Assembly (NCBI GenBank): GCA_016707425.1
Contig: JADJHU010000014.1
Span: 71,628 to 135,627, forward strand
Source: Gammaproteobacteria bacterium
GTDB taxonomy: Bacteria; Pseudomonadota; Gammaproteobacteria; Steroidobacterales; Steroidobacteraceae
Direction: 5' to 3'
Length of the DNA: 64,000 nt
A model generated the notes under the pieces. It made no database searches, was not told the DNA's origin, and saw nothing but the letters and a program-made list of their open reading frames with translations. A program made the position numbers and the translations under genes. Below, piece by piece: positions 1 through 8,074 of the stretch; positions within the stretch are counted from its first letter, which is position 1, and each line of letters begins with the position of its first letter.

Positions 1-2
1 CG

Positions 3-782
3 CCCTGCGGGACAGTGATCTGCCTTCCGGGTCTCACGGACAATTCCCGGGAATTCGCGCCCCTCGCCCGCCGGCTCGCGGTGCGCCGCCGCGTGCTCAC
101 GCCGGATTTCCGCGGACGCGGGCATTCGCAGTGGGACGACGATCCGGAGCGTTACGCTTCCGGCGTCTACTACCAGGACGTGCTGCAGCTGATCGGCGGG
201 CACACGGACGGGCGGGTCGCACTCATCGGCACCTCGCTCGGCGGGATGGTGGCGATCCTGCTCGCCTCGCAGCTGCCGGAGTGCATCGCCTGCGTGGTAC
301 TGAACGACGTCGGTCCGGAAGTGCCCGCGGCGGGGCTGCACCGGATTGCGGGCTACGTCGGGCGCGAGCCACCTGTGGGGAGCTGGGCGGACGCGGCCGC
401 GCGGGCAAAGGCACTGCATGGCGCTGCATTCCCCGATTTCTCCGACGATGACTGGCTCGGCGCGGTGCGCGCGGCCTGCCGCGAGGATGATGACGGGCAC
501 ATCGTCGCCGACTATGACCCGAAGATCGGTGAGGCGATGCGCGCGCGGCTCGACGAGCCGGTCGACCTGTGGCCGTATTGGGCGATGCTCGAGCGCACGC
601 CCGTGCTGCTGCTGCACGCGGAGCGTTCCGACATTCTCACGCCCGTCATCGTCGAGCGCATGCGCGCCATGAAGCCAGACCTCGAATGTCTCACCGTGCC
701 CCGGCGCGGGCATGCGCCGACGCTCGTCGAACCCGTGGTGAGCGGGCCCCTGGACGCCTTTCTCTCCCGGCATCTCCCATGA
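3..782 (+). CDS. alpha/beta hydrolase, 5' end cut by window edge
   Basis: Alpha/beta-fold hydrolase, substrate unknown. The frame is open to the first base of the window (it reads PCGTVICLPGL before any plausible start), so the true start lies to the left and only about 259 codons are seen. The nucleophile elbow GTSLGGM (G-x-S-x-G) is present, as is a C-terminal RRGHAPTL that supplies the catalytic histidine; an Asp in the preceding SDILTP stretch would complete the triad. The family includes lactonases, esterases and dienelactone-type enzymes and the sequence does not decide between them. The stop overlaps the ATG of the following MFS gene (ATGA), so the two are probably co-transcribed and may handle one compound. 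Fold call firm, role unknown. Confidence 0.85.
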   Translation, partial: PCGTVICLPGLTDNSREFAPLARRLAVRRRVLTPDFRGRGHSQWDDDPERYASGVYYQDVLQLIGGHTDGRVALIGTSLGGMVAILLASQLPECIACVVLNDVGPEVPAAGLHRIAGYVGREPPVGSWADAAARAKALHGAAFPDFSDDDWLGAVRAACREDDDGHIVADYDPKIGEAMRARLDEPVDLWPYWAMLERTPVLLLHAERSDILTPVIVERMRAMKPDLECLTVPRRGHAPTLVEPVVSGPLDAFLSRHLP

Positions 783-2059
783 ACGATGTCCCTGCGGACG
801 CGGGCATCCGCAGCCGCCCGCGCACCTACGCCTTCTACGTGCTCGGCATTCTGCTGGCCGTGTACACGCTGAATTTCGTGGATCGCATCGTGATTGGCGT
901 GCTGGCCGCTCCCATCAAGGCGGATCTCGGTCTGAGCGATACCCAGCTCGGATTCCTCGGTGGCACGGCCTTCGCGCTCTTCTACACGGCACTCGGCATC
1001 CCGATCGGCTGGCTCGCCGATCGCAGCAACCGTGTGTGGATCATGACCGTGGCGCTCGCGCTCTGGAGCGCATTTACCGCCCTGTGCGGTGCGGCGCAGG
1101 GGTTCGTCCAGCTGTTCCTGGCGCGTCTCGGTGTCGGCATCGGTGAAGCCGGCGGCACGGCACCCGCGTATTCCCTCATCAGCGACTATTTTCCGCCGGC
1201 GCAACGTGCGCGCGCGCTCGCGTTCTACAGCCTCGGCGTGCCGATCGGCAGCAGCCTCGGGCTCGCGCTCGGCGGCATCATTGCGACGCTGGTCGACTGG
1301 CGTGCGACCTTCGTCGTGCTCGGTCTGCTGGGGCTCCTGATCGCGCCGGTCCTGCGCACGACGGTGCGCGAGCCCGTCCGCGGTGCCTTCGAGGGGCACG
1401 CGCAGGATGCGCCGGCGCACTCCGTGCGCACGGTGCTGGCGACGCTCGCGCGCAAACCCGCCTTCTGGGCGCTGTCCTTCGGCGGTGGCATGAGCGGCAT
1501 CGCCGGGTACGGGCTCATCTTCTGGATGCCGTCCTTCATCATGCGCAGCTTCGGGCTCACGCTCCTGGAGACCTCGCTCTACCTCGGTACACTCGTGTTC
1601 ATCGGCGGCTCGAGCGGCGTGTGGGCGGGCGGCTGGCTCGGCGATCGCCTCGGGCAGCGTGGCAAGGCGGCTTATGCACTCGTGCCGGCAGCGGCCTTCA
1701 CCCTGCTCCTGCCATTCCAGATCGCCGCCGTGCTGTCGGGCTCACCGGCCGTTGCGTTCGTCATCCTGCTCGTCCCGGAGGCGCTGCGGGTCGTGTGGCT
1801 CGGGCCCGGGATCTCCGCCGTGCAGCACCTGGTGCCGCCGGGCATGCGCGCCATGGCTTCGGCGATCTTCCTGTTCGTCAACAATCTGGTGGGTCTCGGC
1901 CTGGGATCGCTCCTGATCGGCATGCTCTCGGATGCGCTCGCCGCGCGCCACGGCGTGGAGTCGCTGCGCTATGCGATCCTCTCGGCGATGAGCTTCTATG
2001 CGATCGCCGCAATACTGTTCCTGTTCGCCGCGCGGCGGCTCGAGCGCGACTGGGAGTGA
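779..2059 (+). CDS. MFS transporter, spinster-like
   Basis: 426-residue inner-membrane major facilitator with about 12 hydrophobic segments. The start is taken as the ATG that overlaps the hydrolase stop (protein begins MNDVPADAG); an open frame further upstream lies wholly inside the hydrolase gene and is not used. Family signatures are YTLNFVDR in the first helix, the loop 2-3 motif GWLADRSNR (G-x-L-a-D-R-x-x-R) and the repeat GDRLGQRG after helix 8. The N-terminal pattern resembles bacterial spinster-type carriers often annotated as sphingolipid or organic-acid transporters; the real substrate cannot be told. Coupling to the hydrolase suggests uptake or export of its substrate or product. 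Confidence 0.85.
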   Translation: MNDVPADAGIRSRPRTYAFYVLGILLAVYTLNFVDRIVIGVLAAPIKADLGLSDTQLGFLGGTAFALFYTALGIPIGWLADRSNRVWIMTVALALWSAFTALCGAAQGFVQLFLARLGVGIGEAGGTAPAYSLISDYFPPAQRARALAFYSLGVPIGSSLGLALGGIIATLVDWRATFVVLGLLGLLIAPVLRTTVREPVRGAFEGHAQDAPAHSVRTVLATLARKPAFWALSFGGGMSGIAGYGLIFWMPSFIMRSFGLTLLETSLYLGTLVFIGGSSGVWAGGWLGDRLGQRGKAAYALVPAAAFTLLLPFQIAAVLSGSPAVAFVILLVPEALRVVWLGPGISAVQHLVPPGMRAMASAIFLFVNNLVGLGLGSLLIGMLSDALAARHGVESLRYAILSAMSFYAIAAILFLFAARRLERDWE

Positions 2060-2083
2060 ACGTCTGCCCTCCCTGGCGCCGGG

Positions 2084-2653
2084 TCACCTGCCGGACTCGC
2101 GGAGCTTCCGGGCGACCGGGTCGTCCCTGAAGTACTCCGCGTTCCAGGTCTGCTCCTCCAGACGCAGTCGGGCGATACGCCAACCGGCCTTCGTGCGGAT
2201 CACTTTCGTGAGGTAGATTCCACCGACGGCCATGCCGCGACTGTGCATGAAGAAGCGCAGGTCTGCGGAATCGCCGTGGCACTCGACGAGCGGATTGGTG
2301 TTGAAGTGCATGGGTATCGCGTCCGTGTCCTTGCGATGACCCAGGCTCCGGTAGAGCCACGCATAGATCGCCTCGAAACCCTCGAGGTGCTCGTTCAGCC
2401 CGAAAGGGTTCGCACCCAGGCCGACGTAGTCGGCCACGGCATCCTCGGCGAAGACCGAGCTCAGCATCTGCCGGTCGACTCCCAGATCGACTCCCCATGC
2501 ATAGCGGCTGCTGAGCTGCAGGATGTCGAGGCGATCGTCGGCTGTGCACGCGAGTTTTTCCGTTGCCGGTGGCGCGGCCGTTGCCGGTGGCGCGGCGAGC
2601 AGTGTCGCAGCGAGGGCGGGGATGAGCCACTGTGTGACGCATTGAAACTTCAT
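2084..2653 (-). CDS. secreted NTF2/SnoaL-like protein
   Basis: 189-residue protein with an N-terminal signal peptide (MKFQCVTQW then a hydrophobic Ala/Leu run to about residue 27) and one SnoaL/NTF2-like cone domain (LDILQLSSRYAWGVDLGVD near the start, ending IARLRLEEQTWNAEYF). The start is chosen because AGGAG lies 8 bases upstream; 28 extra codons upstream are possible but look non-coding. The signal region contains an imperfect 18-bp tandem duplication giving the repeated APPATA. Relatives include dehydratases, isomerases and binding subunits; no catalytic residue decides. It is convergent with the MFS gene (24 bp gap) and lies downstream of ybeD. Confidence 0.75.
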   Translation of the reverse strand: MKFQCVTQWLIPALAATLLAAPPATAAPPATEKLACTADDRLDILQLSSRYAWGVDLGVDRQMLSSVFAEDAVADYVGLGANPFGLNEHLEGFEAIYAWLYRSLGHRKDTDAIPMHFNTNPLVECHGDSADLRFFMHSRGMAVGGIYLTKVIRTKAGWRIARLRLEEQTWNAEYFRDDPVARKLRESGR

Positions 2654-2738
2654 GTCGCTTCTCCTCGATGTCGTGAGCCCGGTCAGCGCCGGCCGTGCAG
2701 TGCGTTCGTGCCCGGCTGGGGCGGGCTCCCATTGCATC

Positions 2739-3005
2739 TCAGATCACCATCAGTACCTGCTCGCACCCCGAGAGATCACCCGCGAGCGCCGTAACCTGTT
2801 CGCGGCTGGTGGCACGAATCACGTAGGAAATCGCGAGGAAGCTGCCGTTGGTGCTCAGCCGTTCGCTGATGCGCCCGACGTCCAGATCGGGTGCGTGGCG
2901 GAGCATGATTCCGTGTATCCGCGCACGGAACTCCGCCGAAGGGCGCCCGAGCACCTTGATGGGATAGTCAGTCGGAAACTGCAGCAGCCCGGCCCCGTTC
3001 ACCAC
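2739..3005 (-). CDS. ybeD: YbeD/DUF493 family protein
   Basis: 88-residue protein of the UPF0250/DUF493 family: FPTDYPIKVLGRPSAEF near the start, SERLSTNGSFLAISYVIRA in the middle, and CEQVLMVI at the end. Members adopt an ACT-like ferredoxin fold; their role is unknown though they usually lie between dacA and lipB. Here the start overlaps the stop region of the aminotransferase gene upstream, so the two should be translationally coupled. The usual downstream lipB-lipA pair is absent; an NTF2-like gene follows instead. Confidence 0.9.
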   Translation of the reverse strand: MVNGAGLLQFPTDYPIKVLGRPSAEFRARIHGIMLRHAPDLDVGRISERLSTNGSFLAISYVIRATSREQVTALAGDLSGCEQVLMVI

Positions 3006-3871
3006 GGCTCGCCTGTGAGTCGCCGCTTGAGCTCCTGGAACGCGCTGTACACCCGCTGCCAGCCGGCACCAGGCCGCCCTGAGCCGACGGGTGCCGCATC
3101 GAGGCGCGTGACCGGCACGACCTCGCGGGTCGCTGCCGCGAGCCAGATCTCCTCTGCGCGGCGCAGATCCGCCTCCGGCACGGGGGCGATGCGCACGGGG
3201 ATGCCGCAGGCGGCCGCGAGCTCCTCGACTACGTCGCGCGTGGTGCCAGGCAGGATGTGCGGCGAGCGCGGCGGTGCGCGCAACTCGCCGTCGATGATCA
3301 CGTGCACGCTCGATCCGCTCCCCTCGGTGAGCAGTCCTTCCCGCAGGAGGATCGCCTCGGCGGCTCCGGCCTCGAGCGCCTGCTGGCGCAGCAGCACGTT
3401 CGCGAGCAGCGCGACGGACTTGATGTCACAGCGTGCCCAGCGCGGGTCCACGGTGGTGATGCAGGCCACGCCCTGCTCGAGCGTCTCGCGCGCGGGCGCC
3501 GGCAGCGGGGCACAGAAGGCGAACACCGTCGGCGCGATCCCGGGCAGCGGCGCATGGCTGCGTCCGTACTCGGCGCCCCGCGAGATCTGGAGGTACACGT
3601 ACTGATCGCCGCCGCCATTGCGCGCGATGAGCTCGCTGCAGAGGGCCCGCCAGCCCTCGAGCGAGTGCGGGTTCGTGAGCCGGATCTCCTGGCAGCTGCG
3701 CGCGAGGCGCCCGAAATGCGGTCCGAAACGGAAGGGGCGCCCTCCATAGACAGGCATCACCTCGTAGACACCGTCGCCGTAGAGAAAGCTGCGATCGAGC
3801 GGTGAGATGCGCGCCTCACGCAGCGGCAGGATCTCGCCGTTGAGATGACAGAGTGGCAGCGGATCACCCAT
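2999..3871 (-). CDS. dat: D-amino-acid aminotransferase (class IV)
   Basis: 290-residue fold-type IV PLP aminotransferase, closest in pattern to D-alanine aminotransferase (pyruvate + D-Glu <-> D-Ala + 2-oxoglutarate). Seen: LDRSFLYGDGVYEVMP in the N-terminal domain, the PLP-lysine context CDIKSVALLANVLLRQQA, and the C-terminal phosphate-binding turn LPGTTRDVVEELAA and AATREVVPVTRLD. The start is the ATG of MGDPLPLCHLNGE, 7 nt after the dacA stop. Its place between a D,D-carboxypeptidase gene and ybeD fits a role in D-amino-acid supply for peptidoglycan; a branched-chain or 4-amino-4-deoxychorismate enzyme of the same fold cannot be fully excluded. Confidence 0.85.
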   Translation of the reverse strand: MGDPLPLCHLNGEILPLREARISPLDRSFLYGDGVYEVMPVYGGRPFRFGPHFGRLARSCQEIRLTNPHSLEGWRALCSELIARNGGGDQYVYLQISRGAEYGRSHAPLPGIAPTVFAFCAPLPAPARETLEQGVACITTVDPRWARCDIKSVALLANVLLRQQALEAGAAEAILLREGLLTEGSGSSVHVIIDGELRAPPRSPHILPGTTRDVVEELAAACGIPVRIAPVPEADLRRAEEIWLAAATREVVPVTRLDAAPVGSGRPGAGWQRVYSAFQELKRRLTGEPW

Positions 3872-3878
3872 CGGGCTC

Positions 3879-5024
3879 TCAGCGCAGCCAGAGTGCGATG
3901 GACCCGGTGAGTGACGCCCACCAGCCGCCGGCGGGCGCCGGCTTTGCCGGGACCAGCGGCACGCGCGTGACGACTGTGTCACCGTCACTCACCGTGAATT
4001 CGCCCACGGGCTGTCCGGCCGAGAGCGGGGCGATCAGGGGTTCGTTGACATGAGTGCCTGTGCGCAGCCCGGCGGCGGCGCCGCGGCCCGCCGTGACATA
4101 GACGTCGCGCGCCGGGACGAGCGCCACGGTGTCCACCTTGCCCTTGTAGAGTCGCGGCGTCAGCACGGTCTCGTCGTGGCTCTTCAGCCGGACGGTCTCG
4201 AAGAAGGTGTAGCCGTAGTTGAGGAGCGCGGCGCTGGAGTCTTCGCGGCCCTTCCAGCTGGGCGAGCCGAGCACCACCGAGATGAGGCGCATGCCCTGAC
4301 GGTTCGCCGAGGTCACCAGGCAGTAGCCGGCGGTCTCGGTGTGGCCGGTCTTGATGCCGTCCACAGAGGGATCCCGGGCGAGCAGCCCGTTGCGGTTCGG
4401 CTGCGTGATGTTGTTCCAGGTGAATTCACGCTGCGAGTACCAGCGGTAATAGCCGGGGAATTCGCGGATGAGGGCCTGACTCAGCATGGCGATGTCGCGC
4501 GCGGTGGTGCGGTGGGTCGGTGAGGGCATGCCGGCGGAATTCTCGAAGTGCGAGTGCTTCATCCCGAGGCGCTTCGCATATTCGTTCATGAGCTGTGCGA
4601 AGGCGTCCTCGGTACCGGCCACGCGCTCGGCAAGTGCGATGGTGGCATCGTTGCCAGACTGGACGATCATGCCCTGGATGAGCACTTCGACGGGAACCTG
4701 CGTGCCCACCTGTACGAAGGTGCGTGAGCCCTCGGCGCGCCAGGCCCGCTCGCTGATGGTCACCAGATCATCGAGCCGCAGACGCTTCTCGCTCAGCGCC
4801 TTGAAGACCGCGTAGGCTGCCATGAGCTTGGTGATGCTCGCCGGCTCCATCGGAGCATCGGCGTTCTTCTCGGCGAGCACGCGGCCGCTGCTGAAATCCA
4901 TGAGGATGTAGCTGCGCGCGTCGATGGCCGGAGCAGGAGGAATCGGTACGGCGCTGTGCGCAGCGGGCGCGAGGAGAGCGAGGGCGGCGAGCGCGAGAAT
5001 CGTCATGACGGGCGAGCGGATCAT
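3879..5024 (-). CDS. dacA: D-alanyl-D-alanine carboxypeptidase (PBP5/6 type)
   Basis: 381-residue low-molecular-weight penicillin-binding protein that trims the terminal D-Ala from muropeptide stems in the periplasm. Active-site motifs are all present: SITK (Ser near residue 63), SGN, and KTGH. After the transpeptidase domain a C-terminal PBP5-like beta domain follows (about residues 270-365) and the protein ends with a hydrophobic/aromatic tail (WWASLTGSIALWLR) that would act as a membrane anchor. The start MIRSPVMTILALAA gives a standard Sec signal peptide ending at AHSA; an ATG six codons later is also possible. Part of the mreB-to-ybeD block. Confidence 0.93.
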   Translation of the reverse strand: MIRSPVMTILALAALALLAPAAHSAVPIPPAPAIDARSYILMDFSSGRVLAEKNADAPMEPASITKLMAAYAVFKALSEKRLRLDDLVTISERAWRAEGSRTFVQVGTQVPVEVLIQGMIVQSGNDATIALAERVAGTEDAFAQLMNEYAKRLGMKHSHFENSAGMPSPTHRTTARDIAMLSQALIREFPGYYRWYSQREFTWNNITQPNRNGLLARDPSVDGIKTGHTETAGYCLVTSANRQGMRLISVVLGSPSWKGREDSSAALLNYGYTFFETVRLKSHDETVLTPRLYKGKVDTVALVPARDVYVTAGRGAAAGLRTGTHVNEPLIAPLSAGQPVGEFTVSDGDTVVTRVPLVPAKPAPAGGWWASLTGSIALWLR

Positions 5025-5083
5025 CGGGGGCGTGGACTCCAGGGTTGGGAAGGGTGGCGACGCGTGGATTCTAGACTCACCGC

Positions 5084-5905
5084 TCAATCGAGCGCGAGCC
5101 GCACATCGGCGAGTCCGAAGGCCGCAAGCCGTGCGACCAGGAGATCGAAATCCCCGACACTCGCGACCGGTCCGATGCGCACGCGATGCAGCAGACGGCG
5201 CGTCGCGTCTTCATAGACGCGCACGAAGGCCCCGGTGAAGCCGGCAGCGCGCAGTCGTTCGGCGAGCCGCTGTGCATTGCGCTCGTCGGCGAAGGCGCCG
5301 GCCTGTACATAGAGTGCGGCGGCCGGCCCGGTCGCCACAGGGGTCGGTGCCGCCGCGCGCGCAGCGACGCCGGCGGCGGCCGCGCTGCCTCCCGGTTCGA
5401 GCGTGCGCACCTCGACCAGGGCGGTGCCATCACCCACCATGTCGAGCTTCGCGGCTGCGGTGTAGGAGAGATCGATCAGGCGATTGGCCACGAAGGGGCC
5501 GCGGTCGTTGATGCGCACGACGATGCTGCGGCCGTTGCGCAGGTTGGTCACGCGCGCATAGCTCGGGAGCGGCAGTGTCTTGTGTGCTGCGCTCATCGCA
5601 TACATGTCGTAGCGTTCGCCGCTCGAAGTCGAGGCGGCATGAAACCCAGGCCCGTACCATGAGGCGACGCCGCGCTCGACATAGTCGCGGGCGCTCGCCA
5701 GCACGAAGTAGCGCTGACCGAGGACGTCGTAGAAGGGTGGATTGCCGCGTTCGCTGCGCGGCTCCTGGCGCGGCACGGCATCGGGGATCGCAGAGATGTC
5801 CGGCACGGGCGGCGCAGGCGCCGGGGCGTGCCGTGGTGCCACACTGCAGGCCGCGAGTGTGGCTGTGAGCGTGGCGGCCGGCAGGAGGCGGTGGCAGCGG
5901 CTCAC
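5084..5905 (-). CDS. rlpA: RlpA septal/rare lipoprotein A with SPOR domain
   Basis: 273-residue outer-membrane lipoprotein: lipobox LAAC at residues about 17-20, a proline-rich linker, the double-psi beta-barrel RlpA domain (GVASWYGPGFHAASTSSGERYD, then MSAAHKTLPLPSYARV, RINDRGPF, LSYTAA), and a C-terminal SPOR domain (about residues 195-270, ALYVQAGAFADERNAQRLA) that binds denuded glycan. In Pseudomonas RlpA is a lytic transglycosylase acting on stem-less glycan at septa. The GTG start overlaps the mltB stop (GTGA), so translation is coupled to mltB. Confidence 0.92.
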   Translation of the reverse strand: MSRCHRLLPAATLTATLAACSVAPRHAPAPAPPVPDISAIPDAVPRQEPRSERGNPPFYDVLGQRYFVLASARDYVERGVASWYGPGFHAASTSSGERYDMYAMSAAHKTLPLPSYARVTNLRNGRSIVVRINDRGPFVANRLIDLSYTAAAKLDMVGDGTALVEVRTLEPGGSAAAAGVAARAAAPTPVATGPAAALYVQAGAFADERNAQRLAERLRAAGFTGAFVRVYEDATRRLLHRVRIGPVASVGDFDLLVARLAAFGLADVRLALD

Positions 5906-6915
5906 GGGGCCGCCTGTGGGAGCCGCTCGCGCAGCGCCTGCGCCAGATCGTGCACGGCCATGGCATAGCGGACGCTGCGGTTGTAGCGCGTGATGACCTG
6001 AAAGTTGCGAAAGCCGATGCGGTAGGCGGGGCCCTCGCGCTGCTCGGCGGGGATGAGCATCGCCGGGGTGTTCCCCGGGAGCACCGTGTCACAGCGCACG
6101 CCCGCGCCACGCAGGGATTCGACGGTCTGGTCGAGCTCGAGCCTGCGTGGATCGGCCACGAAGGGGGCGTCGGGTTCGAAGGCGCACTCGGCGAGCACCG
6201 GGCCGGCCGGTTCCCAGCCGTGCTCGCGGAAATAGTTCGCGACGCTCGCGGCCACGTCCTCCCACTGTGTCCAGAGATCGCGGCGCCGGTCCGCATTGCC
6301 GTCCACGGCATAGCGGCGATAGCTCGAAGGCATGAACTGCGGCGCACCCATCGCTCCGGCATAGGAGCCGAGTGCGCTCAGAGGATCGATCGATTCCTCA
6401 CGGACGAGCAGCAGGAACTGCTCCAGCTCTCCTGAGAAAAAGGTGGCGCGCGGCGGATAATCGAAGGCGAGGGTCGCGAGCGCATCGAGCACGCGATAGC
6501 GGCCTGTCACGCGGCCGTAGGAGGTCTCGACGCCGACGATGGCGACGAGATATTCGGCTGCGACCCCGCGCTCCCGCGCCACGCGTTCGAGGAGCTCGCG
6601 GTGCGTTGTCCAGAACTGCACGCCCTCGCGAATGCGTTCCTCGGTCAGGAAGCGCGCACGATACTGCCACCACGGGACGGTTTTCTCCGCCGGCCGGCTG
6701 ATCGCCTCGAGGATCTTCGGCTGTGGCTCGGCCTGGGCGAGGAGGCTGTATACCTGCCTTGACTCGAAGTCGTCGCGGTGCGCGATCCGCTCGACGAACT
6801 CGCGGATCTCCGGGCGCGTGAGATCGAAGCCATTGCCTGCTGCGCGGGTCTGGCTCGCGAAGAGGGGCGTGCACGCCGCACAGGCGAGTGCGACGATGAG
6901 CAGAGATCTCGGCAT
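5902..6915 (-). CDS. mltB: membrane-bound lytic murein transglycosylase B
   Basis: 337-residue periplasmic lytic transglycosylase of family GH103. An N-terminal signal (MPRSLLIVALACAACTPLFA) precedes the catalytic domain: IVGVETSYGRVTGRYRVLDAL contains the catalytic Glu of the ETSYG motif, followed by AGAMGAPQFMPSSYRRYAVD and the C-terminal NFQVITRYNRSVRYAMAVH substrate groove. It cleaves the MurNAc-GlcNAc bond to 1,6-anhydro products. The cysteine pair in the signal (CAAC) could be a lipobox; whether it is lipidated is uncertain. It follows rodA by 22 nt in the same operon. Confidence 0.92.
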   Translation of the reverse strand: MPRSLLIVALACAACTPLFASQTRAAGNGFDLTRPEIREFVERIAHRDDFESRQVYSLLAQAEPQPKILEAISRPAEKTVPWWQYRARFLTEERIREGVQFWTTHRELLERVARERGVAAEYLVAIVGVETSYGRVTGRYRVLDALATLAFDYPPRATFFSGELEQFLLLVREESIDPLSALGSYAGAMGAPQFMPSSYRRYAVDGNADRRRDLWTQWEDVAASVANYFREHGWEPAGPVLAECAFEPDAPFVADPRRLELDQTVESLRGAGVRCDTVLPGNTPAMLIPAEQREGPAYRIGFRNFQVITRYNRSVRYAMAVHDLAQALRERLPQAAP

Positions 6916-6937
6916 GGACGCTCCGCGCGCGGGCCTG

Positions 6938-8074
6938 TCAGGAGCCGACGAGCTTGCGATGCGAGTAGAGAGACATCAGGATACCGAAGCCCGCCAGCAG
7001 GGTCACCATCGACGTGCCACCATAGCTGACGAGCGGCAGCGGCACACCGACGACCGGCAGCAGCCCGCTCACCATGCCGGCATTGATGAACACGTAGACG
7101 AAGAAGGTGATGGCGAGGCTGCCCGCGAGCAGGCGGGCAAAGGTGTCCTGGGTCTGCATGGCAAGGTAGATCGCGCGCGCGACCACGAAGAGGTACAGGA
7201 GCAGCAGGATCACGAGCCCGAGCAGCCCGAGCTCCTCCCCGATCACTGCGAAGATGAAATCGGTCGAGCGTTCGGGCAGGAACTCGAGCTGTGCCTGGCT
7301 GCCGTTCATCCACCCCTTGCCGAACACGCCGCCCGAGCCGATCGCGATCTGCGACTGGATGATGTGGTAACCCGCACCCAGCGGATCCTGCTCCGGGTCG
7401 AAGAAGGTGAGCACCCGCTTGCGCTGGTAGTCGTGCAGGAAACCCCAGCCGATCCACGCGGTGCCCGCCGCGAGACCTGCGAGACCCGCGATCCAGCGCA
7501 TCTGCAGTCCGGCGAGCAGCACGACGAGCCCGCCTGCCATGGCGATCAGGAGTGCGGTGCCGAGATCGGGCTGCGCGGCCACCAGTCCCACGGGCACCAG
7601 GATGATGGCGGCGAGCGCCAGGAGGGAGCGGCCATCGGGCGGCAACGGCCGCTCGTGCAGGTACCAGGCGCAGAGCATCGGCACGGCGATCTTCATGACC
7701 TCGGAGGGCTGGAAGCGCACGAAGCCGAGATCGAGCCAGCGCTGCGCCCCCTTGCCGATGTAGCCGATCACCTCCACCACGACCAGCAGCACGACACCGA
7801 CGACATAGACCCAGGGCGAGAGCCGCCGCAGGAAGTTCGGATTGACCTGCGCGAGGGCGAGCATTGCCAGGGTTCCGAGGCCGAGGCGGATCGTGGCGCG
7901 CACCACACTCGCGGGATCCTGGCCCGAGGCGCTGTAGAGCACGAACAGGCCATAGGCCGCGACGAGCGCGAGCCCGAGGAGCAGCGGCCCGTCGAGCTTC
8001 AGGGAGGCGAGCATGCGTGCCGTCGCGGTGACCGTGCGACGCGTGCGGGAGGGATCAGTGATGGCGTCGTACAT
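6938..8074 (-). CDS. rodA: RodA, SEDS peptidoglycan glycosyltransferase
   Basis: 378-residue polytopic inner-membrane protein of the SEDS family, polymerising lipid II during elongation together with PBP2. Around ten hydrophobic segments are visible, with SEDS landmarks AAQPDLGTALLI (containing the catalytic-loop Asp), HIIQSQIAIGSGGVFGKGW and ending PLVSYGGTSMVTLLAGFGILMS. The ATG shares one base with the mrdA stop (TAATG), so PBP2 and RodA are translationally coupled, as expected for a complex made 1:1. Confidence 0.95.
   Translation of the reverse strand: MYDAITDPSRTRRTVTATARMLASLKLDGPLLLGLALVAAYGLFVLYSASGQDPASVVRATIRLGLGTLAMLALAQVNPNFLRRLSPWVYVVGVVLLVVVEVIGYIGKGAQRWLDLGFVRFQPSEVMKIAVPMLCAWYLHERPLPPDGRSLLALAAIILVPVGLVAAQPDLGTALLIAMAGGLVVLLAGLQMRWIAGLAGLAAGTAWIGWGFLHDYQRKRVLTFFDPEQDPLGAGYHIIQSQIAIGSGGVFGKGWMNGSQAQLEFLPERSTDFIFAVIGEELGLLGLVILLLLYLFVVARAIYLAMQTQDTFARLLAGSLAITFFVYVFINAGMVSGLLPVVGVPLPLVSYGGTSMVTLLAGFGILMSLYSHRKLVGS

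Noticed and set aside
512..1420. 300-codon minus-strand frame opposite the hydrolase and MFS genes.
   Set aside because: Charged, low-complexity sequence antisense to two well-supported genes; a high-GC shadow.
2570..2606. 18-bp tandem repeat in the NTF2-like gene as a possible regulatory repeat.
   Set aside because: It is coding and gives the Ala/Pro repeat of the signal-peptide end.
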